DNA of 64,000 nucleotides from Ehretia macrophylla (taxonomy: Eukaryota; Streptophyta; Magnoliopsida; Boraginales; Ehretiaceae), in the NCBI GenBank assembly GCA_037974665.1, contig CM075771.1, forward strand, positions 38,238,425-38,302,424, written 5' to 3'. Shown here piece after piece: positions 46,819 to 58,375 of this stretch. The notes beneath the pieces were generated by a model, which did no database searches, was not told the origin of the DNA, and saw only the letters and a program-made list of their open reading frames with translations. A program made the position numbers and the translations under genes. Within the stretch, counting starts at the first letter, position 1, and each line of letters begins with the position of its first letter.

Positions 46819-47377
46819 CTTTTCAATTTTTTTTTGCCCTGGTTAGGATTGCCAAGATACTTTATCCACCAAATCTCTATTATCGAATAGCACGGAACAT
46901 TAGGCAAGACAACTTCGCTTCTCGTAGAGGCCGGGCCCACAAACCGACGGCGTGAAGATTGTTACCAGGTCTCCGTCGCTGCGGTGCCCATAACTTTTGA
47001 TCCGTAAGGAGTTACGTTGCGCACCGCATACTATTGCAAAGCTTTCTGAGAGCTCTATGACGGGGGAAGCTAGCTTGCTCGTTGTGCCCATTTTTGGAGC
47101 CCAAAATTGAACGTTTTCATCAGTTTCAGGCCACTTTTCTTCTTTTGCTCTATTTTTCCATCCCGGATTGTACGTCGTGAGTTGTTAAAAGAACGACAAC
47201 CTGACTCACGGGACATCAGAGGGCCCTACAACATGTCAATATCACGTCTTGCAAAGATGCAGCGTTGTTGAAGCGGATGGGTTGTCGTTAAGCCCATTGG
47301 GCCTTTTGAATGGGCCATCTCTCTAGGCTTGGATTATGAACCGTTAACACGTAAAGGAATTGTGTCCTCAACATGAC

Positions 47378-47496
47378 GGGTGTGATCATACCAGCACTAA
47401 TGCACCGGATCCCATCAGAACTCCGAAGTTAAGCATGTTTGGGCGAGAGTAGTACTAGGATGGGTGACCCCCTGGGAAGTCCTCGTGTTGTACCCC
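47378..47496 (+). rRNA. 5S rRNA gene
   Basis: Differences: C6T, G58A, C61T, C114T. G58A with C61T is shared with 48731 and 62099. Unit 676. Confidence 0.96.
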
Positions 47497-47742
47497 TTTT
47501 CAAATTTTTTTGCCCTGGTAAGGGTTGCCAAGATACTTTATCCACCAAATCTCTATTACCGTATACCACGGAACATTGGGCAAGACAACTTCGTTGCACG
47601 TAGAGGCCGGGCCCGCAAACCGATTGCGTAGGGTTTGTGACCAGGTCTCCGTCGCTCCGGTGCCCATAACTTTTGATCCTTAAGGAGTTACACAGCGCAC
47701 AGCATACCATTGGAAAGCTCTCTGAGAGCTCTACGACAGGAG

Positions 47743-47760
47743 CAGCAAGCATGCTTGCTG
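47743..47760. repeat. Perfect 18 bp spacer palindrome (A/T form)
   Basis: CAGCAAGCATGCTTGCTG is fully self-complementary, another matched-arm form of the spacer palindrome. Confidence 0.85.
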
Positions 47761-48053
47761 TGGCCATTTTTGGAGCCCAAAATCGAACGTTTTCATCAGT
47801 TTCAGGCCACTTTTCTTCTTTTGACCTGTTTTTTCGTCCCGGATCGTACGTCGTGAGCTGTTAAAAGGACGACAACCTAACTCGCTGTACATCAGAGGGC
47901 CCTACGACGTGTCGATATCACTTCTTGCGAGGATGCTGCATTGTTGAAGCGGATGGGCAGTCGTTAAGCCCATTGGGCCTTTTGAATGGGCCATCTCTCT
48001 AGGCTGGCACTGTGAACCGTTAACACATATAGTAATTGTGCCCTTAACATGAC

Positions 48054-48172
48054 GGGTGCGATCATACCCGCACTAATGCACCGGATCCCATCAGAACTCC
48101 GAAGTTAAGCGTGCTTAGGCGAGAGTTGTAATAGGATGGATGACCCCCAGGGAAGTCCTCGTGTTGCACCCC
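48054..48172 (+). rRNA. 5S rRNA gene
   Basis: Differences: A16C, G64A, A74T, C78A, G87A, T96A. Unit 677. Confidence 0.96.
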
Positions 48173-48730
48173 CTTTTCAATTTTTTTTGCCCTGGTTAGG
48201 ATTGCCAAGATACTTTATCCACCAAATCTCTATTACCGAATCCCACGAAACATTGGGCAAGACAACTTCGCTTCACGTAGAGGCCGGGCCCGCAAACCAA
48301 GGGCGTAGAGTTTGTGACCAAGTCTCCGTAGCTCCAGTGCCCATAAATTTTGATCCGTAGGGAGTTACGATGTGCACCGCATACTATTGGAATGCCCTTT
48401 GAGAGCTCTATGACAGGGGCAGCTAGCTTGCTCGCTGTGCCCGTTTTTGGAGCCTAAAATTGAGCGTTTTCATCAGTTTCAGGCCATTTTTCTTCTTTTG
48501 CTCTGTTTTTCCGTCCCGGATCGTACGTCGTGAGTTGTTAAAAGGATGACAACCTGACTCACGGGACATCAGAGGGCCCTCCAACGTGTCAATATCACGT
48601 CTTGCGAGGATGCAGCGTTGTTGAAGCTGATGGGTTGTCGTTAAGCCCATTGGGCCTTTTGAATGGGCCATCCCTCTAGGCTGGGACTGTGAACCGTTAA
48701 CATATATAGGAATTGTGCCCTGAACTTGAC

Positions 48731-48849
48731 GGGTGCTATCATACCAGCACTAATGCACCGGATCCCATCAGAACTCCGAAGTTAAGCATGTTTGGGCGAG
48801 AGTAGTACTAGGATGGGTGACCCCCTGGGAAGTCCCCGTGTTGCACCCC
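48731..48849 (+). rRNA. 5S rRNA gene
   Basis: Differences: G7T, G58A, C61T, T106C. Unit 677. Confidence 0.96.
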
Positions 48850-49407
48850 ATTTTCAATTTTTTTTGCCCTGGTATGGGTTCCCAAGATACTTTATCCACC
48901 AAATCTTTATTACCGTATCCCACGGAACATTGGGCAAGACAACTTCGCTTCACGTAGAGGCTGGGCCCGCAAACCGAGGGCGTAGGGTTTGTGACCAGGT
49001 CTCCGTCGCTCCGGTGCCCATAACTTTTGATCCGTAAGGAGTTACGCAGCGTACAGCATACCGTTGCAAAGCTCTCTGAGAGCTATACGACAGGGGCAGC
49101 TAGCTTGCTCATTGTGGCCATTTTTGGATCCCAAAATTGAACGTTTTCATCAGTTTCAGGCCACTTTTCTTCTTTTGACCTATTTTTTCGTCACGGATCG
49201 TACGTCGTGAGCTGTTAAAAGGACGACAACCTGACTCATGGAAAATCAGAGGGCCCTACAACGTGTCAATATCACGTCTTGCGAGGATGCTGCGTTGTTG
49301 AAGCGGATGGGTTATCGTTAAAGCCATTGGGCCTTTTTAATGGGCCAACTATCTAGGCTGGGACTGTGAACCGTTAACACATATAGGAATTGTGCCCTCA
49401 ACATGAC

Positions 49408-49525
49408 AGGTGTGATCATACCAGCACTAATGCACCGGATCCCATCAGAACTCCGAAGTTAAGCATTTTGGGCGAGAGTAGTACTAGGATGGGTGACCCC
49501 CTGGGAAGTCCTCGTGTTGCACCCC
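49408..49525 (+). rRNA. 5S rRNA gene, 1 base short
   Basis: G1A, C6T and a changed, one-base-shorter A box (GCATTTTGGG in place of GCGTGCTTGGG). Its spacer is interrupted at 49970 by the full retroelement. With the insert and duplicated bases removed the unit is 675 bp. The spacer is a near copy of the one after 62099. Confidence 0.95.
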
Positions 49526-49964
49526 CTTTTCAATTTTTTTTGCCCTGGTAAGGGTTGCCAAGATATTGTATCCACCAAATCTCTATTACCATATCCCACG
49601 GAACAATGGGCAGGACAACTTCAATTCACGTAGAGGCCGGGCCCGCAAACCGAGGGTGTAAGGTTTGTGACCAGGTCTCTGTCGCTCCAGTGCCCATAAC
49701 TTTTGATCCGTAAGGAGTTACGCTGCGCACAACATACCGTTGCGAAGCTCTTTGGGAGCTCTACGACAAGGGAAGCTAGCTTGCTCATTGTGGCCATTTT
49801 TGGAGCCCAAAATCGAATGTTTTCATCAGTTTCAGGCCACTTTTATTCTTTTGACATGTTTTTTCGTCCCGGATCGTACGTCGTGAGCTGTTAAAAGGAC
49901 GACAACCTGACTCACGGGACATCAGAGGGCCCTACAACGTGTCAATATCACGTCTTGCGAGGAT

Positions 49965-49969
49965 GCTGC
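49965..49969. repeat. Target-site duplication, left
   Basis: GCTGC, repeated exactly at 61981-61985 on the other side of the element. Confidence 0.9.
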
Positions 49970-52900
49970 TGTCACGCCCCAACCCGGCCTATAAAGGTTA
50001 GACTTGGGTGTGAACTAAGCATTCAAATCCTTTCACATCCTTAATCATTCTAGGAGGTTTAACACTTAACGTTTTATTCTGGACTTCAAAATTTTTCCAG
50101 AAATCCGGCAGCATAACGGCTGTAATTGGGCTCTTTGTTTTGACCTAAATTTTCTAACAGCTTCAAAATTTACCATCTCAAATTCAATTCCAGCTAAGAT
50201 TACTATTACTCCATCAATTGAATTGCCTATTGGTTAATTCGACGTACCGTTTGATTTATAACCTAGCTTGATACTTTGTCTCGTTTGTCCATTTATTCCC
50301 GTTTCAAAATATACCTGTTGATCTTAACTTATTAGCAAGTACCTGTTGAGATTGGATAAGTTCATTTACCTATTCTTTAACTAAGCATCATAACTTGTGA
50401 TAGATACTAGCGGTAGTAAAAGCAAAACGATCATTGTAGTGTCATGTCTAGTATCAGTCTACTTAAAAGTACAAACCAAAATTAGACCCCAAATTGCAGC
50501 GGGGGTCTTTTACATCACAAGCAGCAAACAACATAAGGGAAATAGTCTTCAAGTAACAAAAGTTCACAAGAGGTCACGTTCAAGCAAAACAACGATAACA
50601 AGCAATCATTCCAGAGGTTGATCATTAGGTACATTGAGCTCGGGTTCCTGTACCTGTTCTTCTTCACCTGAAATGATAAAAGAGGGTGAGTTCTTATGAA
50701 CTCAGCTAGAAGGAACGAGAAATAAGCTTTGAAACTCATTTTCCGGTTAAACTTATGAAAATCCCTTTTTCAAACATGAATACAACAGAAATACAAGTAC
50801 AGAAATACAAATACAGAAACAAGAACACCAGTCTTCCCTCCCAGAGGTTCTCTAGGATCCAAGCGAGAGTACTTATACATATAATAAAAGGATACGGTGA
50901 GCTTTTGCTCTCAGATCAGATCCAGGATCAATTGTTTCGGCCGACTTCGAATCATCCCCCAAACACACCAGGTGGGTGTACTCCGGATGTACCCCAAAAT
51001 CCTACGACCCAACTCTCCGAGGAAGTCTAGCCCCCAAGCGAGAGAGGGAATGGGACCATGGTGGTCACAGTATCACCGGCAAGCCCGATGCCGCCCGGCG
51101 TATGTGATCGCTACCATGCCGACAGGAAAGGTTGCAACCTTGTATGAAATGCACATTTATGACAGATAATATATATCACAGAAGGAGGACAACAAAGTAA
51201 GTTGCCTCCGCACAGTCATAAGATTGCACATTGACAGATAAACAGGCAAGACATGATAAGACAGGAAATTTCACTTCAAAGGCATATACAGTTATCTGGA
51301 AATTAAACGGCCACCCGAGTAACACCTCTAAAACCGGCCATATAACTCATTAAAAGTCCACGCAATCAAGTGATAAGATTACTCAACATGCAGTGATATC
51401 AACAAGGGTTCAAATGCGAGAAAAGCTTATTTGTCAACATGCAATGGTCAAGATCACTTTTAAAGTTATAAAACATTTACGGGCAGCCCATGCAACGTAT
51501 AGTTTCCTCACAATATCCAATGGTTAACACTTAGCAAGAATACTTAGTCATTAGGGTTTCCATTTCATGCATAATCGTGCGATCAAACCCTAAGTCAACT
51601 TAACATCATTCCCAAGTCATACATCATTCAATTCATACATCCTCAAGTGCTTAAAACAGTCCACATAATATTCCAACACCACAATTCCAAGCAACTAGTG
51701 CCACAAAAGAGGCTACAATAGTTTTCCAAGCACATAGCTAAGTGGAACACTCACTGCAATAGGCTGTTTTCTCACAATCAATTGGATAATCAAACAATCT
51801 CCAAATTCAGTGAATAAGATGTCAAATTAAAGCTTAAGAAGCTATCTAAAATCAGAAACAGGCCTTGCATCAATTGGAGTTCAGAATCATTAGTTATAAC
51901 CGAAACAGTGAGGTAACACAAAACTGTCCAGATTTGCACACGTTTCATAAAATGACGTTTTTGAGGTCCTTAGAGTCATTTTTAGCTTTGGTCTATTTCT
52001 GACAAAGTTGTCCAGAACTGAAAACTCTAGCAGCACACCGATTCTCATGCATTTTGGACAATATTTACTAAGTCAAATATGGTTCGTTCCACGGGGTCAG
52101 TGCATCTGCCAAAACCTGATTCATTTTTCCAGATTTCCAGATTTGGTCACATTTTAATGATTTGCCATTTTGAGGACTTTAGAGTCAAAATTTGCTTCGA
52201 CCTATTTCTGGGAAAAATGTTCAAAACTGTCCAAACTAGTCACCCAAAAATTTTAAAGCATTTTTAACACCATTTTCTTAGCTAAACTTACCTCGAACAG
52301 ACTGGTCAGAGAGCTATCACATAAATTCGACTTCACCTAGCATCATTTTCAAGCCAAGTTCTTGCCATGCATGGTTGTTTAAGCTCATGGACGACCACAT
52401 AACTCAAGTACAGAAGCAAATATACTCATTTGTGAACATGCATGTGAAATTTCAAAGAGTTTTCAAAAGCTTTTAACCCTCACCTTAGCAATCAACCACA
52501 AAATGCTCAAGACCCTTTGTTGAAGCTCAAACCTTCTCCTTTCCCTTGCTTAGCCGAGAACCTCACTAGTTTTTCTCTATTTTTCCTAGCTTAATGTTCA
52601 AACTCTTAGCACAAGCATGATGTTAAACTATGAAGAAAAGAAATGGATGCTTAGTAACTCACCTAGGCCGAAAGGAAGCTTCAAATGCACATGCAAGAGA
52701 AATTTTCGAACTCTAGCTTGTTTGCTTGGTTTTCTTGATGCTTTGCTTGCCTTGTTCGACCAAGGTGTGATGAAGATGAACAAGGATGATGAGAGTTCAG
52801 CCAAGGACCGAAATGGAGAGAGAAGAATGAGAGGAGAGAGATGAGGAGAGAAATGAGTGAAAAGAAAATGAAGAAAATGACAAGCAAAGAAGCCTTTTGC

Positions 52901-53573
52901 ATCTTAAAGGAGAATGTCGGCCTTGGGCTTCAAAATTCTGCATTTTGTGTCTCCAATGTGATATTTTGAAATTGCTAGGATGGGCAAGGATGAAGTGGCC
53001 GAAAATTTGTGCAAGTGGAAGGATTTTTGAGCAATTTTTAATGCCTTTGTGTCATAAGTTGTCTTGGCATGCATTAGAATAAAGAAATTTTGCTCAAACC
53101 TTGTGCAAGACCATGGTATGGTCGGCCAAGCCTAATAAAATGGCTGAATTTGTTTCTTCTTTTGGTTGTTATTTGTTGTGTGTTGAAATTCCAAAAAGAA
53201 CAAAGAATAAAGAATAAGGAATGTCTAGTGTTTGGTGCCTTTTTTGTCTTCTAGTGAATGGAATTTGGATTATTATATTGTTAGTGGATTTTGTAGGATT
53301 GTTTAATAGTCTAGTGCTTCGTGTAAGATGCTTTCTTGATTAGCGTGAAGACACGTTTTCCTAGGTTTAGGGAACGCACTTCGAGGTAGGACACGAACTA
53401 CGAGACGAACGCACATTTTTCAAGTAAACGCACGTAACCCTATATGAATGCACGAAATTCAATGCAAGGCACACAAAACTAAATACAATTCTCAAACCTA
53501 GGTCATGGCACGCAAATCTAGGTTAGGGCACACGAAGTTAGGTTTCGCACGCAAATCGGGGTCGGGCCTCACA
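49970..53573 (-). repeat. 3' LTR of the Del/Tekay element
   Basis: 3604 bp; on the - strand it starts TGTGAGGCC and ends GGGGCGTGACA. It contains the CGTG-core periodic stretch (about 53330-53570), the CT tract (about 52790-52880) and the two-copy ~209 bp internal repeat (about 51900-52270). No separate gene is recognised in it. Confidence 0.92.
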
Positions 53574-53586
53574 TCCTCCCCTCCTT
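53574..53586 (-). promoter_or_regulatory. Polypurine tract
   Basis: On the - strand AAGGAGGGGAGGA abuts the 3' LTR directly. In this family the tract primes plus-strand DNA synthesis. Confidence 0.85.
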
Positions 53587-53619
53587 AAAAGAATTTCGTC
53601 CCGAAATTCAATATTTACC

Positions 53620-53980
53620 TTGAAATAAAGCTGGATATTGCTGCTCCATCTGGTCTCGCCTTTCCCACGTTGCTTCTTCAACTCCATGATGATCCCACAG
53701 CACTTTCACCATCGGTATGGTTCTGTTGCGCAACTCCCGATCCTGTTGGTCTAAGATCCGAATGGGCTTTTCCTCGTAGGACAAGTTCTCCCAAAGCTGC
53801 AACGGCTCTGGCTCCAAGATATGCGACGGGTCAGGATAATACTTCCGCAATATCGATACATGAAAGACGTCATGAATATTAGAGAGGTTCTGGGGTAGTG
53901 CTAGACGATACGCCAACTTGCCAATCTTCTCAACTATCTCAAACGGTCCTACAAATCTCGGGCTCAACTTTCCACCCTTG
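53620..53980 (-). other. Integrase C-terminal and chromodomain-like region
   Basis: Contains GPFEIVEKIGKLAYRLALP, the GPF/Y-type module, and near the end VLWDHHGVEEATWE, which fits a chromodomain of the Tekay type. In chromoviruses this tail is thought to guide insertion to heterochromatin, which fits an insertion in a 5S array. Confidence 0.8.
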
Positions 53981-54349
53981 CCATGTTTAATCAGTCCCCT
54001 CCGGGGTGATATCTTCAAGAACACCTTGTCGCCAACCTCAAACTCGAGACTCCGTCTCCGTCGGTCCGCATAACTCTTCTGCCTGCTCTGGGCGGTAAGC
54101 ATCCGTTTCCGGATGAGGTGGATGTTATCAACAGTTTTCATCAGTTCAGGTAAAAAGGTCAGGTCAAAAGTCTTCGCCTCACCAACTTCATCCCAGTAGA
54201 TTGGGGATCGACACTTACGTCCATATAGTGCCTCGAAAGGGGCCATCCCGATCGTGGCCTGATAACTATTGTTGTAGGCGAACTCCGCTAGAGATAGATA
54301 TTTCTCCTAACCTTTCCCGAAGTCTAGAATACATGCCCTCAGCATATCC

Positions 54350-54870
54350 TCCAAAATCTGAATAGTTCTCTCCGATTGACCGTCCATCTGAGGGTGATAA
54401 GCCGTGCTAAAACTCAATTTTGTTCCCAAAGCTTCCTGCAATCTCTTCCAAAATCGGGAAGTAAAACGAGGATCCCTATCCGATACAATACTCACAGGCA
54501 TCCCGTGCAATCTTACAATCTCCGCCACATACATATCTCCCAGTTTCTCAGGACTATCCTCCTTGTTTATTGGTAAAAAGTGCGCCGACTTAGTCAATCT
54601 ATCTACTATAACCCAAACGGCGTCACGACCCTTCTGTGATCTAGGCAGGTCCATAACAAAATCCATAGTGATATGTTCCCATTTCCATTGAGGAATCTCC
54701 AACGGCTGAAGTAAACTTGCGGGTCGTTGATGTTCTGCTTTGACTCTCTGGCAAGTTAAACACCGTGCTACAAACTCCGCAATTTCTCTTTTCATGTTAT
54801 TCCACCAATAGTGTTGCTTCAAATCCCGATACATCTTTGTTCCGCCGGGGTGAATAGTATATCTTGAATT
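54350..54870 (-). other. Integrase zinc-binding and catalytic core
   Basis: An H-H-C-C zinc module (HPGGT through [11 protein letters not shown]) is followed by the core with MDFVMDLP, then [12 protein letters not shown] and [17 protein letters not shown], carrying the D, D and E residues typical of retroelement integrases. Confidence 0.88.
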
Positions 54871-55179
54871 ATGTGCTTCCTCAAGAATCTTCTTTTTCAG
54901 CTCTGGCTCATTGGGAACACAAACCCGGTTTCTAAATCTCCAAATACCATCATCATGAAACTTGAAATCTGCATTGCTTTCCTTAATCTTTTGAAATTGT
55001 TGGTCCTTCTGTTGAGCCTCTCGCAACTCAGATAACAAAGTCGATTGAACTTGGGGAGTGGCAAAAAGTAACCCCTTCTGAGTGAATTGTGGTTTCCATA
55101 GAAACGCTTCCTCCAGCAATTCCTGCACCTTGACTTCCAGTTTCGCCATGCTTGTCTTTCTGCTTAAGGCATCTGCAAC

Positions 55180-55510
55180 TACGTTTGCCTTAATGGGCAC
55201 ATAATTAATTGAGCAGTTGTAATTGTCCAAAAGCTCCATCCACCGCCTTTGCCTCATATTCAACTCCTTTTGAGAGAACAAGTATTTCAAGCTCTTATGA
55301 TCGGTAAATACCTCAAATTTGTTACCCCACAGATAATGCCTCCATTTCTTGAGTGCAAACACTATAGCCGCTAACTCCAAATCATGTGTCGGGTAATTCA
55401 TCTCATACGGCTTTGGTTTCCTAGAAGCATATACAATTACTCTTCCATTTTGCATCAATACACATCCCAATCCTTCTTTCGAAGCATCGCTATAGATTAC
55501 AAAACCTTGA
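55180..55510 (-). other. RNase H domain
   Basis: Contains [31 protein letters not shown] and [11 protein letters not shown], the standard Ty3/gypsy RNase H motifs with the acidic residues D, E and D. Confidence 0.88.
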
Positions 55511-55689
55511 CTCCCTTCAGGCAATGCAAGAATTAGTGCAGTAGTCAATCTCTTCTTCAATTCTTGGAAGCTGTTCTCACACTTATCATCCCACACGAAC
55601 TTGGTTTTCTTTTGAGTGAGCTTTGTAAGCGGTCCTGCAATCTTAGAGAAATCCTTCACGAACCTCCGATAATAGCCGGTTAGACCAAG

Positions 55690-56390
55690 AAAACTACAAA
55701 CCTCTGTGACATTTTCCGGCTTCTTCCAAGACATCACTGCATCGACCTTTGCTGGATCTACCGCTATTCCCTCTTGGGATATGATATGCCCCAAAAATGC
55801 AATCTGCTGCAACCAAAATTCACATTTGCTAAACTTTGCATACAATCGATGCTCTCGAAGTTTCTGCAGTACCAACCGCAGATGTTGCTCATGCTCCGCC
55901 TCCGATTTCGAGTATACCAAAATATCATCAATGAAGATCACCACAAATTGGTCCAAGTAGGGTTGAAACACCCTATGCATCAAATCCATAAAGGCAGTAG
56001 GGGCATTAGTTAGTCCAAAAGGCATCACCACATATTCGTAGTGCCCATATCTCGTCCTGAAAGCCGTTTTAGGCACATCTTCCTTCTTGATCCGTAATTG
56101 ATAATACCCTTGCCTCAAGTCGAGTTTCGAATACACTTTGGCTCCTTGCAGTTGATCAAATAACTCGTCAATCAGGGGAAGTGGGTATTTATTCTTGACA
56201 GTCACTTGGTTCAATCCTCGGTAGTCAATGCATAGTCTCAATGTTCCGTCTTTCTTCTTAACAAATAGCACGGGCGCACCCCACGGTGAAGAGCTCGGTT
56301 GTACAAATCCCTTCTTCAACAATCCTTGCAATTGGTCCTTCAATTCTTGTAGCTCAGCCGGTGCCATACGATAGGGAGCTTTTGATATCG
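55690..56390 (-). other. Reverse transcriptase domain
   Basis: Contains [47 protein letters not shown] and the catalytic [10 protein letters not shown] (about 55910-55940). Confidence 0.93.
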
Positions 56391-56649
56391 GCTGGGCGCC
56401 AGGTAGCAATTCAATAACAAACTCGATCTCCCGATTTGGGGGCAAACCGGGTAATTCTTCAGGGAACACATCTGCATAGTCTTTGATTACAGGCATCTCC
56501 TCCAACTTAGCTTTATCTGACGGCTTGTTGATAAGGTAAGCCAAGTATCCGCTGCATCCTTTCCTTAAGGATTTCACTACTTTTTGTAGATGAAATGATG
56601 GAACTCCCGGTGAAATCTCTTCGACCCATAATCTCCAGTATCGGTTGAT

Positions 56650-56990
56650 CAGGTACCCGGAACGTTATAATCTTCGCCCGGCAATTCAGTTGGACATGAT
56701 GTTTTGCCAGCCAGTCCATCCCTAAAATGACCTCGTAGTCTCGAAAAGGTAATACAATAAGATTGGCCGAGAATTCCCTATCCTTAATTTGGATTCTACA
56801 TGCTTTACAAACTGAACTAGTTACAAGTTTAGAACCCATTGGAGTACCAACTTCCACTTCATATGGCAAACATACAACTTTAAATTTCACACATTCCACA
56901 CATAAGGGAGTAATAAATGAATGAGTAGCACCCGGATCAATTAACACCTTAACAGGTTGATTCAGTATGAAGAATGTACCTTCAACAACA
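56650..56990 (-). other. Aspartic protease region
   Basis: The active-site stretch VLIDPGATHSFI lies near 56910-56950, with ILGMDWLAKH downstream, both typical of Ty3/gypsy proteases. Confidence 0.8.
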
Positions 56991-57099
56991 ACGGTCTCAT
57001 CTGGAATCTCCTCGCACTCGATAGCATAGGCTCGGGCTTGGACCCTGGGAACTGGAGTCTTGCCTCTACCGGATGGTCTACCCTGATTCTGCCCTGCCT

Positions 57100-58129
57100 G
57101 ACGTTTAGGACAATCCTTGATCTGATGCTGATCACTGCCGCACCTCATACATCGTCCCAACTTTCTCCAACACTGGGCCTCGGTATGCCCCTTCCTGTCA
57201 CAATATGAGTAGCTGACGGACTGAGTAGCAGGTGAACTACTTGTGGATCCACGGGCGGAAGAGGCTGATGGCGCTTTCGTCAGGCCACGGTTATTCCCTG
57301 ACCTGCTCTGGCTCTGGCCCTGGTTACGACCCTGACTATGGAATTTCCTCTGCTGACTTGGAGGCTGGTATGGTTTCTTGTTTGGTTGACTCGAACCGGC
57401 TCCGTCTAGTTTCCTCTTCTCAACTAGAGAGGCAGCAGCAAAGAGAGCAGAATAAGTATCGAAGTCATGAGAAGCTAACTGGTCTTGAATCTCTGGCCTC
57501 AATCCAATAGTAAATTTCCACATTTTCGCCTTCGGAGTACAAACCATATATTGAGCGTAACGGGACAGTCGATCAAAGCGTGCCTCGTACTGGGCCACCG
57601 TCATGTTACCCTGGGTCAAGTGCATGAATTCCTCGATCCGCCTCTGCCTAGAAACTGCAGGTACATATTTCTCCTTAAACACCTTAACAAAATTACCCCA
57701 CAAGCGAGGTGTCTGATTAGTCTCCCACAGTGCCTCTACAGTGTGCCACCAATACTTGGCATCCCCATGCAACAGAAATACAGCAAACTCCACTTTCTCT
57801 TCATCTGTATAATCGAGTGGCCTGAAAATCTTCTCAATTTCGGACAGCCAAGCCTCGGCTTTCTCATCATCAGCTTCCCCGTAGAATTTAGACGGGCGAA
57901 AGTCAAGGAATTCCTTCATCCTGTTATGTTTACCACAGTTACCCTCATTCCTGTTGTTGATGTTGTTGTTGGCCTCACGAGCATCCTGACGCTCAATTAC
58001 ACATGATACACGATCCATGGCAGTTGCCATCATATTAAACATAGCTATACCGGGATTAGTCTGATAGGCGTCCCCGGTCTCTTGAGGTTCACTGCTCCTG
58101 TTAGTAGTACGGGTACTAGGTCCAGCCAT
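57100..58129 (-). other. Gag region with CCHC zinc knuckle
   Basis: Starts MAGPSTRTTNRSSEPQ. It holds a retrotransposon gag core (AEAWLSEIEKIF, WWHTVEALW, FKEKYVPAVSRQRRIEEF), a basic Q/S-rich stretch, then the knuckle CMRCGSDQHQIKDC at about 57110-57152, which binds RNA in this family. Confidence 0.85.
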
Positions 58130-58352
58130 CTATAGGCACAATTTATTGAAATATGATAATTAAGAATCTAATGCATAAGATATGCAATATATTATAGATA
58201 CAATTCTAAAAACATTCAAGGCATATAAGTCACTTAAGCACATAGAACATAGAAGACACATTTATCACACAATAACACATAAGCAAGTCATCCTAATTAT
58301 CTTTAGGGCTCTACCCACGGTCCGAGAGTTAAACCCGGCTTAAGCAATCTAA

Positions 58353-58364
58353 GCTCTGATACCA
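58353..58364 (-). promoter_or_regulatory. Primer binding site (tRNA-Met type)
   Basis: On the - strand TGGTATCAGAGC, 11 bases inside the 5' LTR edge, is complementary to the 3' end of plant initiator tRNA-Met, the usual primer for this lineage. Confidence 0.88.
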
Positions 58365-58375
58365 TTCTTCTAAGG

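Larger units (their letters stand above)
40311..49969 (+). repeat. 5S rDNA tandem array, block 3
   Basis: About 300 bp of spacer left after the truncated LTR, then fourteen full 5S units of 676-678 bp; the last unit is interrupted in its spacer, at TGCTGC, by the full retroelement. No other gene is seen in the spacers. Confidence 0.97.
53608..58129 (-). pseudogene. gag-pol region of the Del/Tekay element (broken)
   Basis: A fossil coding region of about 4.5 kb. The order on the - strand is gag with a CCHC zinc knuckle, aspartic protease, reverse transcriptase, RNase H, integrase, and a chromodomain-like tail, which is the Ty3/gypsy order. Members of this family normally carry one long gag-pol frame; here it is interrupted about twice. 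Domain positions are listed separately and are approximate. Neighbours are its own primer site and polypurine tract. Confidence 0.92.

Noticed and set aside
50397-51169. Frames of 74-91 aa inside the 3' LTR
   Set aside because: Located in the non-coding part of the LTR, with no family features.
57232-58006. + strand frames of 83-173 aa opposite gag
   Set aside because: They are antisense shadows of the gag-pol coding region on the - strand.
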